The notes under the pieces are model-generated. The model was not told the DNA's origin. It searched no databases and was given only the letters and a program-made list of their open reading frames with translations. The translations under genes and the position numbers were made by a program. 64,000 nucleotides of DNA from Comamonas testosteroni TK102 (lineage in GTDB: Bacteria; Pseudomonadota; Gammaproteobacteria; Burkholderiales; Burkholderiaceae_C). The DNA lies in contig NZ_CP006704.1 in NCBI RefSeq assembly GCF_000739375.1, forward strand, positions 2,046,001 to 2,110,000, read 5' to 3'. This document shows, in pieces, positions 26,861-38,800 of the stretch (positions within the stretch are counted from its first letter, which is position 1; every line of letters starts with the position of its first letter).

Positions 26861-29800
26861 ATGACCCGCAAATCCCGCCAACTCTGGAACCGTCTGACAC
26901 AGGCCATGACGGCGCAGGCAGTGAAGACCGATGTCCCTCAGTCGCTGCGGCCGGCATCTGCCGTACGCCCGCTGGCGCTGGAGCAGCGCTTTATGTTTGA
27001 TGGTGCGGCTGCGGTGGATGTGGCGCATGCGGCCACGGACGCTGCGGTGCCGGGTGGGGCGGAGCACGCGGTGGATACGGCCAGCGCACTGCGGCATGCA
27101 CTGACCGCAGAAGCACAGAGAGCTGCCGAGGGTTCCCCATGGGCGCCACAACGCCAGGAAGTGGTGTTCATTGATGGGCAGGTCAGCAATGTCGGTGAGT
27201 TGCTCACAGGACTCTCCGCCAATGCCGAGGTGGTTATCCTCGATCCGAACAAGGACGGTCTGCAGCAGATCGCGGCCTACCTGCAAGGCCGTGAAGGGCT
27301 CGACGCCATCCACCTGTTGTCCCACGGGGCCGACGGTACCGTGCAGCTGGGCAACGTCTGGCTGGCCAGCAACAACCTGGCCGAACACCGCGCAGCGCTG
27401 GAAAGCATCGGTGCCGCGCTCAAGGCTGACGGCGACCTGATGCTCTACGGCTGCCGCGTCGGCGACAGCAGCAAGGGCCAGGCGTTTATCGATGACCTGG
27501 CAAGCATCACCGGCGCCGATGTGGCGGCCTCCTCGGACGATACCGGGGCCGCGGCGCTAGGCGGCAACTGGACGCTGGAGCGCAGCAGCGGCGTGATCGA
27601 AACGGCCACCCTGACGGTGGATGCGTACGACGGTCTGCTGGTGACCACCTGGATCACCGGGAATGCCCCGCTGGGCTCCTCGACCATTGGCGCGGCCGGT
27701 CGTGTGGTGGTTGGCGACTTCGACGGCGACGGCGATACCGACATTCTTTATCAGACCGGTGCCAATGGCAGCCCCTGGGCTTATTCGCGGAGCAACGGCA
27801 ATGGAACCTTTACCCAACTGACATTGGCGCAATCGCCGTTTGCCGGGTTAGCGCTGCCGGACCATACCAATTCCAACTACTTCTTTGGCGATTTCGATGG
27901 CGATGGTGATATCGATGTGCTGGTCGGGGTGAACGGCACCACCGGGATGTTCCTGCGCAACGACAATGGTGTTTTCAGCAGCCAATCCAGTGCGAGCTTT
28001 CCGCAGCCCGCTGTCGGCTCTCGCATGGTAGTGGGTGATTTCGACAACGATGGTGATACCGACATCCTTTATCAGACGGGCGGCTCTGGCAGTGCCTGGG
28101 CCTACGCCCGCAGCGAAGGCGGTGGCAACTTCACGATTCTGACTCAGGGGACTTCGCCTTTCGCCGGGCTGACACTTCCGGACCACGGGGGCAACAACTA
28201 TTACGTTGCCGATTTCGACGGCGATGGTGACCTGGACATCCTGGCCGCGGTCAGCGGAGCCACCGGCACCTTCCTGCGCAACAATGGCAGCAGCTTCAGT
28301 AGCGGCTCCACTACCACCTTCCCCGCGGCCGCCGCCAACGGACGCCTGCTGGTCGGCGACTTCGACGGCGATGGCGACGCCGACATTCTCTACCAGACCG
28401 GTGCCAACGGTACTGCCTTCCAATATGCACGTAGCAATGGTGATGGCACCTTCACCATCCTGACCCTCGCGAACTCACCCTTGGCAGGCGTGCCCCTGGT
28501 CGACCACACCGGCGCGAACTATCGCGTCGGCGACTTCGACGGCGATGGTGACCTCGATATCTTCTCGGCCACCAACTCTAGCTCGGGCAATTTTTATGTG
28601 CAGAACGGCTCGCCGCCCGAGGTCACGGCGTCCACCCCGAGCGACAATGCCACCGGTGTCAGCCGGACCGCCAATATCGTGCTGACCTTCAGCGAGTCCG
28701 TCACCAAGGGCACCGGCAACCTCTACATCGTGCGGACCTCGGACAACGTGATAGTCGAAACCATCCCGGTCGGCAGTACGCAGATCGTGGGTTCCGGCAC
28801 CACCTGGACCATCGATCCGTCGATCACCCTGGCCGCTGGCACTTCCTATGCCCTCCGTGCCGACGCCAAGACCTTCGTCGATGCCGACGGCATTGTCTTC
28901 AAGGGTATCCAGAACAACACCACGCTGAACTTCGCCACCGCGGCCAACGCCGCGCCGGTAATCGCCAACCTCAACGGCGACGCCGTCAGCTACACCGAAG
29001 GCAGCACTGGCACGCGGCTCGATGCCAGCGGCAATGCCACCGTCACCGATGCCGACACCACCCTGTTCACCGGGGGCAAAGTCACTGCGTCGATCACCAG
29101 CAACGGTGTGTCTGGTGAAGACGTCCTGTTTGTCTTCAACGAGGGCACAGGCCCCACGCAGATCAGCGTCTCTAGCAGCAACATCTCCTATGGCGGCGTC
29201 CAGATCGGCACCTTCACCGGTGGCACAGCGGGCAGCCCGCTGGTGATCACCCTCAACGGTGCCGCGGACGCCACTGCCGTCACTGCACTGGTGCGCAACC
29301 TGACCTACCGCAACACCAACGATGCCGACATTGCCACGCCGGCGCGCACCGTGCAGGTCACCATCAGCGATGGCACCGGCGCCACCAGCGCTGCGGCCTC
29401 GGTCACCGTAGGCATCAACGCGGTCAACGACGCACCGAACCTGACCGCCACCGGCGCCAATCCGACCTTCACCGAGAACGGAGCGGCGGCGGTGCTCTTC
29501 AGTGGCACCGCCATCAGTACCATCGAAGCGGGGCAGACCATCACCGGGCTGATCGTGCAGGTCAGCAACCTGGCCGATGGAAGCCTGGAAAAGCTTGTCA
29601 TCGACGGCACCACGGTCACCCTGACCAACCTGACCTCGGTAACCACGGGGACCAATGGCCTGAGCGTGTCGGTTGCCGTTTCCGGCAGTACCGCCACCGT
29701 GACCATCACCCATTCCGGGCTGTCCACGACGCTGGCGCAGACCATCGTCAACAACATCGCCTACCGCAACGACAGCGAGAGCCCGCAGGGCGCTTCGCGC

Positions 29801-32800
29801 ACCACCACCCTGACCGCCGTTCGCGACAGCGGCGACGTCGCCAACGGCGGGACTGAAATCGGCATGTTGTCGATTGCCAGCGTGGTGACCCTGGTGTCGG
29901 TGAACGATGCTCCGACCCTGGCCGGTGGGCCTTATGTCCTGCCTGGCACGAACGAAGACACCACCTCCACTGGAACCTCGATAGCCACGATGCTGGCCGG
30001 CCTCACCTACGGCGACCTGGACACCGGCGCCCAGAAAGGTATCGCGGTGACCGCGGTCAGCGGCAGCGGCTCTTGGCAGTACTCCACCAATGGAGTCACC
30101 GGCTGGACCAACTTCGGCACGGTGTCCACCGGAGCCTCGTTGCTGCTGGCGCAAACCACGTACGTGCGCTTTGTCCCCGGCGGCGCCAACGGCGAAACCG
30201 CGACCCTGACGTTCCGCGCCTGGGACCAGACCAGTGGTCTGGCGTCCTCCAGTGCCGTGCCGCGCACCGCCGACACCAGTGTCTCCGGCGGCAGCACCGC
30301 GTTCTCCTCGGGCACCGCCTCGGCCTCGCTCACCGTCACCGATGTCAATGACGCGCCGGTGCTCACCCCTGCCGCGCCGACCCTGCCAGGCCTGACCGAC
30401 GGCGCGATCAACAACAGCGGCGTCCTGGTCGGTTCGCTGTATGGCGGCAACTACACCGACGTCGATACCGGCGCCCTGAAAGGCATCGCCATCACCAGCC
30501 TGAACAGCGGCAGCGGCACCTGGCAGTACAGCCTCGACGGCACCACCTGGAGCAACGTCGGCACCGTGTCGGCGAGCAGCGCGCTGCTGCTGCGTGCCAG
30601 CGATCACGTGCGCTTCGTGCCGGACGGCATCAACGGCACCACCGCCAGTGTCACCTTCCGCGCCTGGGACCAGACCGGCGCCAGCGCCGGACAACAGGGC
30701 ACCAAGGTCGATGCCTCCGCTGCCGGCGGCACCACCGCGTTCTCCACGGCACTGGACACGGCCAGCGTGACCGTGACCGCGGTCAACGATGCGCCGACCA
30801 TGACCTCCAGTTCCGGCACCGTGTCCTGGGCCGAAGGTAACAACACCACGTCCACGCCGGTGGTCATCGACTCCGGCGTGACCATCGCCGACCCGGATGG
30901 TCCGGACCTGAGCCAGGCCACTGTGATCGTGTCCAACCATTACGTGGGCCAGGACCAACTGGGCTTCATCAACAACCCCGCCACCATGGGCAACATCATC
31001 GGAAGCTGGGACGCCACCACTGGCGTTCTCACCCTGACGTCGGTCGGCAACCAGGCGAGCCTGGCGCAGTGGCAGGCCGCGTTGCGCTCGGTGACCTACA
31101 CCAACCTGTCGGAAAACCCGACCACCACCACCCGCAACATCGAGTTCCAGGTCACCGACGGCGGTGGTCTGGCTGCGTCCGCCGTGACCCGCAGCGTCAC
31201 CCTTACCGCGGTCAACGACTCGCCGATCATCACGGCGCCGTCGAACACCCAGGTGGTCGAGGACATTGCCTCGGTCATCAACCTGATCAGCATCAGCGAT
31301 GTCGATTCCAGCAACGCCACCGTGACCCTGAGTGTCGCCTCGGGAACGCTCAACGCCAACAGCGGCAGCGGCGTGACCGTGGGCGGTACGTCCAGCGCGC
31401 TGACCCTGACCGGCACCATCACTGACATCAACAGCTTCATCGCCAGCAACAAGCTGAGCTACACCACGGCGGCCAACGGCACTGCCAACGTGACCCTGAC
31501 CATCAGCGTCGATACCGGCAGCGTCAGCACCACCAGTACCACCATGACCCTTACCGTCAACCCGGTGAACGATACACCGGTGGCGACGGTGCCGCCATCG
31601 ATCGGCGTGGTCGAGGATGTCCCGGGTGCACTGACAGGCATCAGCTTCAGCGATGTCGATGCCGGCAGCGCCTCGGTCACCGCGACGTTCTCGGTGCCCA
31701 GCGGTACGTTGACCGCCACCTCCGGCAGCGGGGTCACGGTGCTCGGCTCCGGCACCGGCGCGCTGACGCTGTCGGGTTCGCTGAGCGATATCAACGCCTT
31801 CATCGCCGCTTCCGCGGTCAAATTCCAGACCGCGCTCAACAGCACCAGCACCGTCACCTTGACCGTGTCGATCAACGATAACGGCAACACCGGCGGTTCC
31901 GCGCAGACCGACAGCAAGACCGTCAGCCTGGTCGTGGACGCCGTGAACGATGCGCCGGTCAACACCGTGCCGGGCAGCCAGAGCGTGCCGCAGGACAGCG
32001 TGCTGACATTCAGCACGGGCAACGGCAATGCCATCGTGGTCAGCGACGTGGACCTGGGCGGCAACCAGATCGACGTCACCCTGACCGCGACCAATGGCCT
32101 GATCACCCTGTCGACCCAGAGTGGACTGGGTCTGCTGGTCGGCACTGGCACGGGTGATGCCACTGTCAGGTTTGTCGGTTCGCTGGCTGCGGTCAACGCC
32201 GCCCTCGACGGCCTCACGTTCACCCCGACCGCGGGCTACAACGGCGTCGCTGCGCTGCAAATCTACACCACTGACAATGGCTCCGTCGGCACCGGTGGCG
32301 CTCAGACCGACACCGATGTCATCGCCATCACCGTCGCGCCGCTGAACCCCAACGTAACCAATGTCAGCGTCGTGCAACCGGACCGCGCCTACAAGGTGGG
32401 CGAGCAACTGACGATCACGGTTACCTTCGACATGAACGTGACCGTTGCCAACGGCATACCGACCCTTCTGCTGGAAACCGGGCTGATCGACCGCCTGGCG
32501 ACCTATGTCAGTGGTTCTGGCAGCAACACCCTGAGCTTCAGCTACACGGTGCAGGCCGGTGACGTCAGCGCTGACCTCAACTACAACAGCACCAGCGCGC
32601 TGCAACTCAACGGCGCGACCATCCAGAGCGTCCACAGTGATAACGCGACGCTGACGCTGCCTGCCCTCACCGGTAACGCCTCGATCGCCGGCCAGAAAGC
32701 CATCGTCATCGATGGCGTAGTGCCGACCATCAGCAACGTCGCCAGCCCGGCCGATGGCACCTACATCCTCGGCCAGAACCTCGATTTCACGGTCAACTTC

Positions 32801-35800
32801 AGCGAGAACGTGGTAGTCGATGCCAGTGGCGGCACCCTGCGTATCGAGGTGACCCTCGACACCGGCGGCACTGCCTACGCCGAGTACGTCTCCGGCAGCG
32901 GTACCAGCGCGCTAGTGTTCCGCCTGACCGTCGCCACCGGCCAGATGGATATCAATGGCATCACCGTCGGCAACAACATCCAGCTCAACGGCGGCAGCCT
33001 GCGCGACCTCGCCGGCAACGACAGCGCCACCGCCTTCACCGCGGGAAGTAGTGCCGGCATCCTGGTGGACGGCGTGGTACCGACCGTGGCCAGCGTCAGC
33101 GTGCCGGCCATCGGCAGCTACAAGGCCGGCCACGTGCTGAGCTTCACCGTCAATGCCAGCGAAGCGGTGTTCGCCAGCGGTTCGCCGCGCCTGGCCCTGG
33201 ATGTCGGTGGCACCACCCGCTACGCCACCCTGGTGGCGGGCAGCAGCAGCGGCTCGACCTTGGTCTTCCAGTACACCGTGCAGGCGGGTGACAACGACAA
33301 CGACGGCATCAGCGTCGGCAGCAACCTCGATCTCAACGGCGGCAGCGTCAAGGATGCTGCTGGCAATGACCTGACTCTGACCCTGAACAGCGTCGGCAGC
33401 ACCACGGCGGTGCTGGTGGACACCGGCGCGCCGAGCGTCACCAGCATCGTCCGCGTCGGCGGCTCGCCGTCCAACAGCGGCTCGTTCAGCTACACGGTGA
33501 CCTTCAGCGAGGATGTCAGCGGCGTCGATATCAGTGACTTCACCGCCACCTTCGGCGGCACCAGTTCCGGCAGCCTGGCCAGTGTCACCCAGGTCGACGG
33601 GCATACCTACACCGTGGTGATCGACAACCTCGCCGGCGCCGGCAATGTCACCCTGTCGCTGAACGGCAGCGGCACCGGTATCCGCGATGCTGCCAACAAC
33701 GCCGTGACGGGCGGCCTGGTCGGCCAGACCTATGTCATCGACCGCGTCGCCCCGACCGTGACCAGCGTCGGCGTGCCGGGCAACGGCACCTACGTCGCCG
33801 GGCAGAACCTCGACTTCACCGTCAACCTGAGCGAGAACACCACCGTCGACACCACCGACGGCACCCCGCGCATCCAGGTGACCCTGGACAATGGCGAGAC
33901 CGCCTGGGCCAACTATGTGTCCGGCTCCGGCAGCAACGCCCTGGTGTTCCGCCTGGACGTCGTCAACGGCCAGCTGGACACCAACGGCGTCACGCTTGGC
34001 AGCGCCATCGATCTCAATGGCGGGACCGTGCGCGACGGGGCCGGCAACGATGCCGTCGCCACCCTGAACAGCGTCGGCGACACCAGCGGCGTGAAGGTGG
34101 ATGCGGTGGTTCCGGTGGTCGACAGCGTTGGCCTGCCGGCGAACGGCAGCTACAAGGCCGGCGACGTGCTCAGCTTCACCGTCAACACCAGCGAAGGCGT
34201 GGTGGTCGACACCCTCGGCGGTACGCCGCGGCTGGTGCTCACCGTGGGCGGCGTGACCCGTTACGCCACCTATGTGTCCGGCGCGGCCGGCGGCGCACTG
34301 GTGTTCCAGTACACGGTGCAGTCCGGCGACACCGCCGCCAGCGGCATCAGCGTCAACGGCACCCTTGACCTCAACGGCGGCCATGTCAACGACCCAGCCG
34401 GCAACGCCCTGAACCTGAACCTCGGCGCCGTGGGCAACACCGGCGGTGTGCTGGTGGACACCACCACGCCGTACGCCACCAACATCACTCGCGTCGATAC
34501 CACGCCGAACAACAGCGGCTCGGTCAGCTACACGGTGACCTTCAGCGAGAACGTCAGCCACGTCGATAACAGCGACTTCAACCTGATCTTCGGCGGCAGC
34601 GTCGCCGGCAGCATCGAAAGCGTCACTGCCGTGGATGGCAAGACCTTCACTGTCAAGGTCAGCGGCCTGACCGGCACCGGTACCGTGCGCCTGGACCTCA
34701 AGCCAGGCACCGATATCGCCGATGCCGCCGGCAACCTGGTTCCGGGCGGACGTGTGGGAGTCAACTACGCCATCGACCGCGACGCGCCGAGCGTGACCGG
34801 CGTCGACGTACCGGCCAACGGCACCTACGTCGCCGGGCAGAACCTCGACTTCACCGTGCACCTGAGCGAGAACGTGCAGCTGAACACCAGTGGCGGCTCG
34901 CCGCGCCTGGAAGTGCTGCTCGACAATGGTCAGACGGCCTGGGCCGACTATGTTTCCGGTGCCGGCACCAGCGCCCTGGTGTTCCGCCTGACCGTCGCTA
35001 CTGGCCAGCTCGATACCAACGGCATCACCGTCGGCAACACCATTCAGCTCAATGGTGCGACCCTGCGCGACAGCGTCGGCAACGATGCACAGCTCGCCCT
35101 CAATGGCCTGCCGCCGACCGATGGCGTGCTGGTCGATGCCGTGGCGCCGGTGGTCAGCAGTGTGGTGTCGCCGGCGGATGGCAGCTACAAGGCTGGCGAT
35201 ATATTGAGTTTTAGCGTCAATGCGAGTGAGAGCCTGCTGGTCAGCGGTTCGCCACGCTTGGTGCTGGATGTCGGTGGCGCCACCCGTTACGCAACTCTGG
35301 TTTCTGGCAGCAACAGTTCGATCCTGGTCTTTCAGTACACAGTGCAGGCTGGTGACAACGATGCAAACGGCATCAGCGTCAGCGGCAGTCTCGACCTCAA
35401 TGGAGGCTCGGTCTGTGATGCCGCCGGCAATGACCTGGCTTTGACTCTGAACGGCTTGGGCGCAACGTCTGGCGTGATCATCGACACGGTGCTCCCGACG
35501 GCCACCATTGTGGTGACCGACAACGCGCTGGCGGTGGGCGAGACCAGCACGGTCACTGTCACCTTCAGTGAGGCGGTTAGCGGACTGACCACTGCTGATT
35601 TCAGCGTCGGGCATGGCACTCTGAGCAATCTCAGCAGCAGCGATGGCGGTATCACCTGGACGGCGACGCTGACGCCAACGGCCGGTATCACCAACGTTAG
35701 CAATCTGATCACGCTGAACAACACCGGCTATGCGGATGCGGCGGGCAACACAGGAGCCGGCGCAACGGACTCGAACAGCTACGCCATCGACACCCAGCGC

Positions 35801-38800
35801 CCGACGGCCGCCATAGTGGTGACCGACACGGCGCTGGCGGTGGGCCAGAGCTCCACGGTCACCATCACCTTCAGCGAAGCGGTGACGGGGCTGGATGTTG
35901 GTGACTTCATTGTGGCGAACGGCAGTCTGAGCAACCTCAGCAGCAGCGATGGCGGCATCACCTGGACGGCGACCCTGACGCCAGCGGCCGGTATCACCAA
36001 TGCCAGCAATCTGATCACGCTGAACAGCACCGGCTATGTGGATGCTGCAGCCAACACAGGAGCCGGCGCAACGGACTCGAACAGCTACGCCATCGACACC
36101 CAGCGCCCGACGGCCACCATTGTGGTGGCGGATACAGCGCTGGCGGTGGGCGAGACTAGTACGGTCACGATCACCTTTAGCGAGGTGGTCAGCGGACTGA
36201 CCACTGCTGATTTCAGCGTCGGGCATGGTGTACTGAGCAATCTCAGCAGCAGCGATGGCGGCATCACCTGGACGGCGACCCTGACGCCAACGGCCGGTAT
36301 CACCAATGCCAGCAATCTGATCACGCTGAACAACACTGGCTATGTGGATGCGGCGGGCAATATCGGCACAGGAACGACCGACTCAAACCAATACGCCATC
36401 GACACCCAGCGCCCGACGGCAACCATCGTGGTGGCGGATACAGCGCTGGCGGTGGGAGAGACCAGCACGGTCACCATCACCTTCAGCGAAGCCGTGACCG
36501 GCCTGGATCTTTCCGACTTCAGCGTCCAGCATGGCGTTCTGAGCCATCTGGCGTCCAGCGATGGAGGTCTTACCTGGACGGCGACGCTGACGCCAACGGC
36601 CGGTATCACCAACGTTAGCAATCTGATCGCGCTGAACAATACCGGCTATGTGGATGCGGCGGGTAATACAGGCAGCGGCACCACCGACTCCAACAACTAC
36701 GCCATCGACACCCAGCGTCCGACAGCCACCATTGTGGTGAACGACACGGCGCTGGCGGTGGGCGAGACCACCTCGGTCACCATCACCTTTAGCGAAGCCG
36801 TCAGCGGTCTGGATATTGCCGACTTCAGCGTCGAGCATGGTGTACTGAGCAACCTCAGCAGCAGCGACGGCGTCACTTGGACGGCGACCCTGACACCGAC
36901 AGCCAGCATCACTGATGCCAGCAATGTGATCACGCTGAACAATACCGGCTATGTGGATGCGGCGGGTAATACAGGCAGCGGCACCACCGACTCCAACAAC
37001 TACGCCATCGACACCCAGCGTCCGACAGCCGCCATTGTGGTGAACGACACGGCGCTGGCGGTGGGCGAGACCACCTCGGTCACCATCACCTTTAGCGAAG
37101 CCGTCAGCGGTCTGGATATTGCCGACTTCAGCGTCGAGCATGGTGTACTGAGCAACCTCAGCAGCAGCGACGGCGTCACTTGGACGGCGACCCTGACACC
37201 GACAGCCAGCATCACTGATGCCAGCAATGTGATCACGCTGAACAATACCGGCTATGTGGATGCGGCGGGTAATACAGGCAGCGGCACCACCGACTCCAAC
37301 AACTATGCCATCGACACCCAGCGCCCGACAGCCACCATCGTGGTGAGCGACACTGCACTGGCGGTGGGTGAGACCACCTCGGTCACCATCACCTTTAGCG
37401 AAGCCGTCAGCGGTCTGGATATTGCCGACTTCAGCGTCGAGCATGGTGTACTGAGCAACCTCAGCAGCAGCGACGGCGGTATTACCTGGACAGCGACGCT
37501 GACGCCAACGGCCGGTATTACCAACGCTAGCAATCTGATCACGCTGAACAACACCAGCTATGCAGATGCGGCGGGCAATATCGGCACCGGAACGACCAAC
37601 TCAAACCACTACGCCATCGACACCCAGCGCCCGACGGCCACCATTGTGGTGTCGGACAACGCGCTGGCGGTGGGCGAGACCAGCACGGTCACTGTCACCT
37701 TCAGTGAGGCGGTTAGCGGACTGACCACTGCTGATTTCAGCGTCGAGCATGGCACTCTGAGCAATCTCAGCAGCAGCGATGGCGGTATCACCTGGACGGC
37801 GACGCTGACGCCAACGGCCGGTATCACCAACGTTAGCAATCTGATCACGCTGAACAATACCGGCTATGTGGATGCGGCGGGCAACGCAGGCACCGGTTCA
37901 ACGGACTCGAATATTTACGCCATCGACACCCAGCGCCCGACGGCTACCATTGTGGTGACCGACAACGCGCTGGCGGTGGGCCAGAGCTCCACGGTCACCA
38001 TCACCTTTAGCGAAGCGGTGACGGGGCTGGATGTTGGTGACTTCATTGTGGCGAACGGCAGTCTGAGCAACCTCAGCAGCAGCGACGGCGTCACTTGGAC
38101 GGCGACCCTGACACCGACAGCCAGCATCACTGATGCCAGCAATGTGATCACGCTGAACAATACCGGCTATGTGGATGCGGCGGGTAATATCGGCACAGGA
38201 ACGACCGACTCAAACCAATACGCCATCGACACCCAGCGCCCGACGGCCACCATTGTGGTGGCGGATACAGCGCTGGCAGTGGGCGAGACCAGCACGATCA
38301 CGATCACCTTCAGCGAGGCGGTTAGCGGACTGACCACTGCTGATTTCAGTGTCGAACATGGCACTCTGAGCAATCTCAGCAGCAGCGATGGCGGTCTTAC
38401 CTGGACGGCGACCCTGACGCCAACGGCCGGCATCACCAATGCCAGCAATCTGATCACGCTGAACAACACCGGCTATGTGGACGCGGCTGGCAATAGCGGA
38501 ACGGGCACTACGGCATCCAATGTCTATGCCATCGATACCCTGGATCCGGTTGCGCCGGAAATTACTCTGGATCAAGCCACGCTGGTGAATGGGCGACAAG
38601 TCTCTCCAACAGGCTTGGTCATCATCTCCGGTCTGGAAGCGGGAGGAAGCTGGCAGTATTCCCTCGACAATGGCGTCTCCTGGATTGAAGGCCGCGGCAA
38701 CGCGGTGCAGCTACCTGCTCTGGGGGCATTCAATCTCTGGGTCCAGCAAAAGGACGCGGCAGGCAATGCATCTCCGGTGACCTCACTCAACGGAATTGTT

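Noticed and set aside
28475..32635. A 1386-codon open frame on the minus strand antisense to the giant gene (another at 32912-36226)
   Set aside because: It follows from strong G/C third-position bias and repeats in the real gene. The product is a low-complexity Arg/Gly/Val/Asp-rich sequence without recognisable domains or a start signal.
35483..38533. Regular repeats resembling a CRISPR or satellite array
   Set aside because: The unit is 306 bp, stays in one reading frame and encodes Ig-like domains; there are no short repeats with unique spacers.
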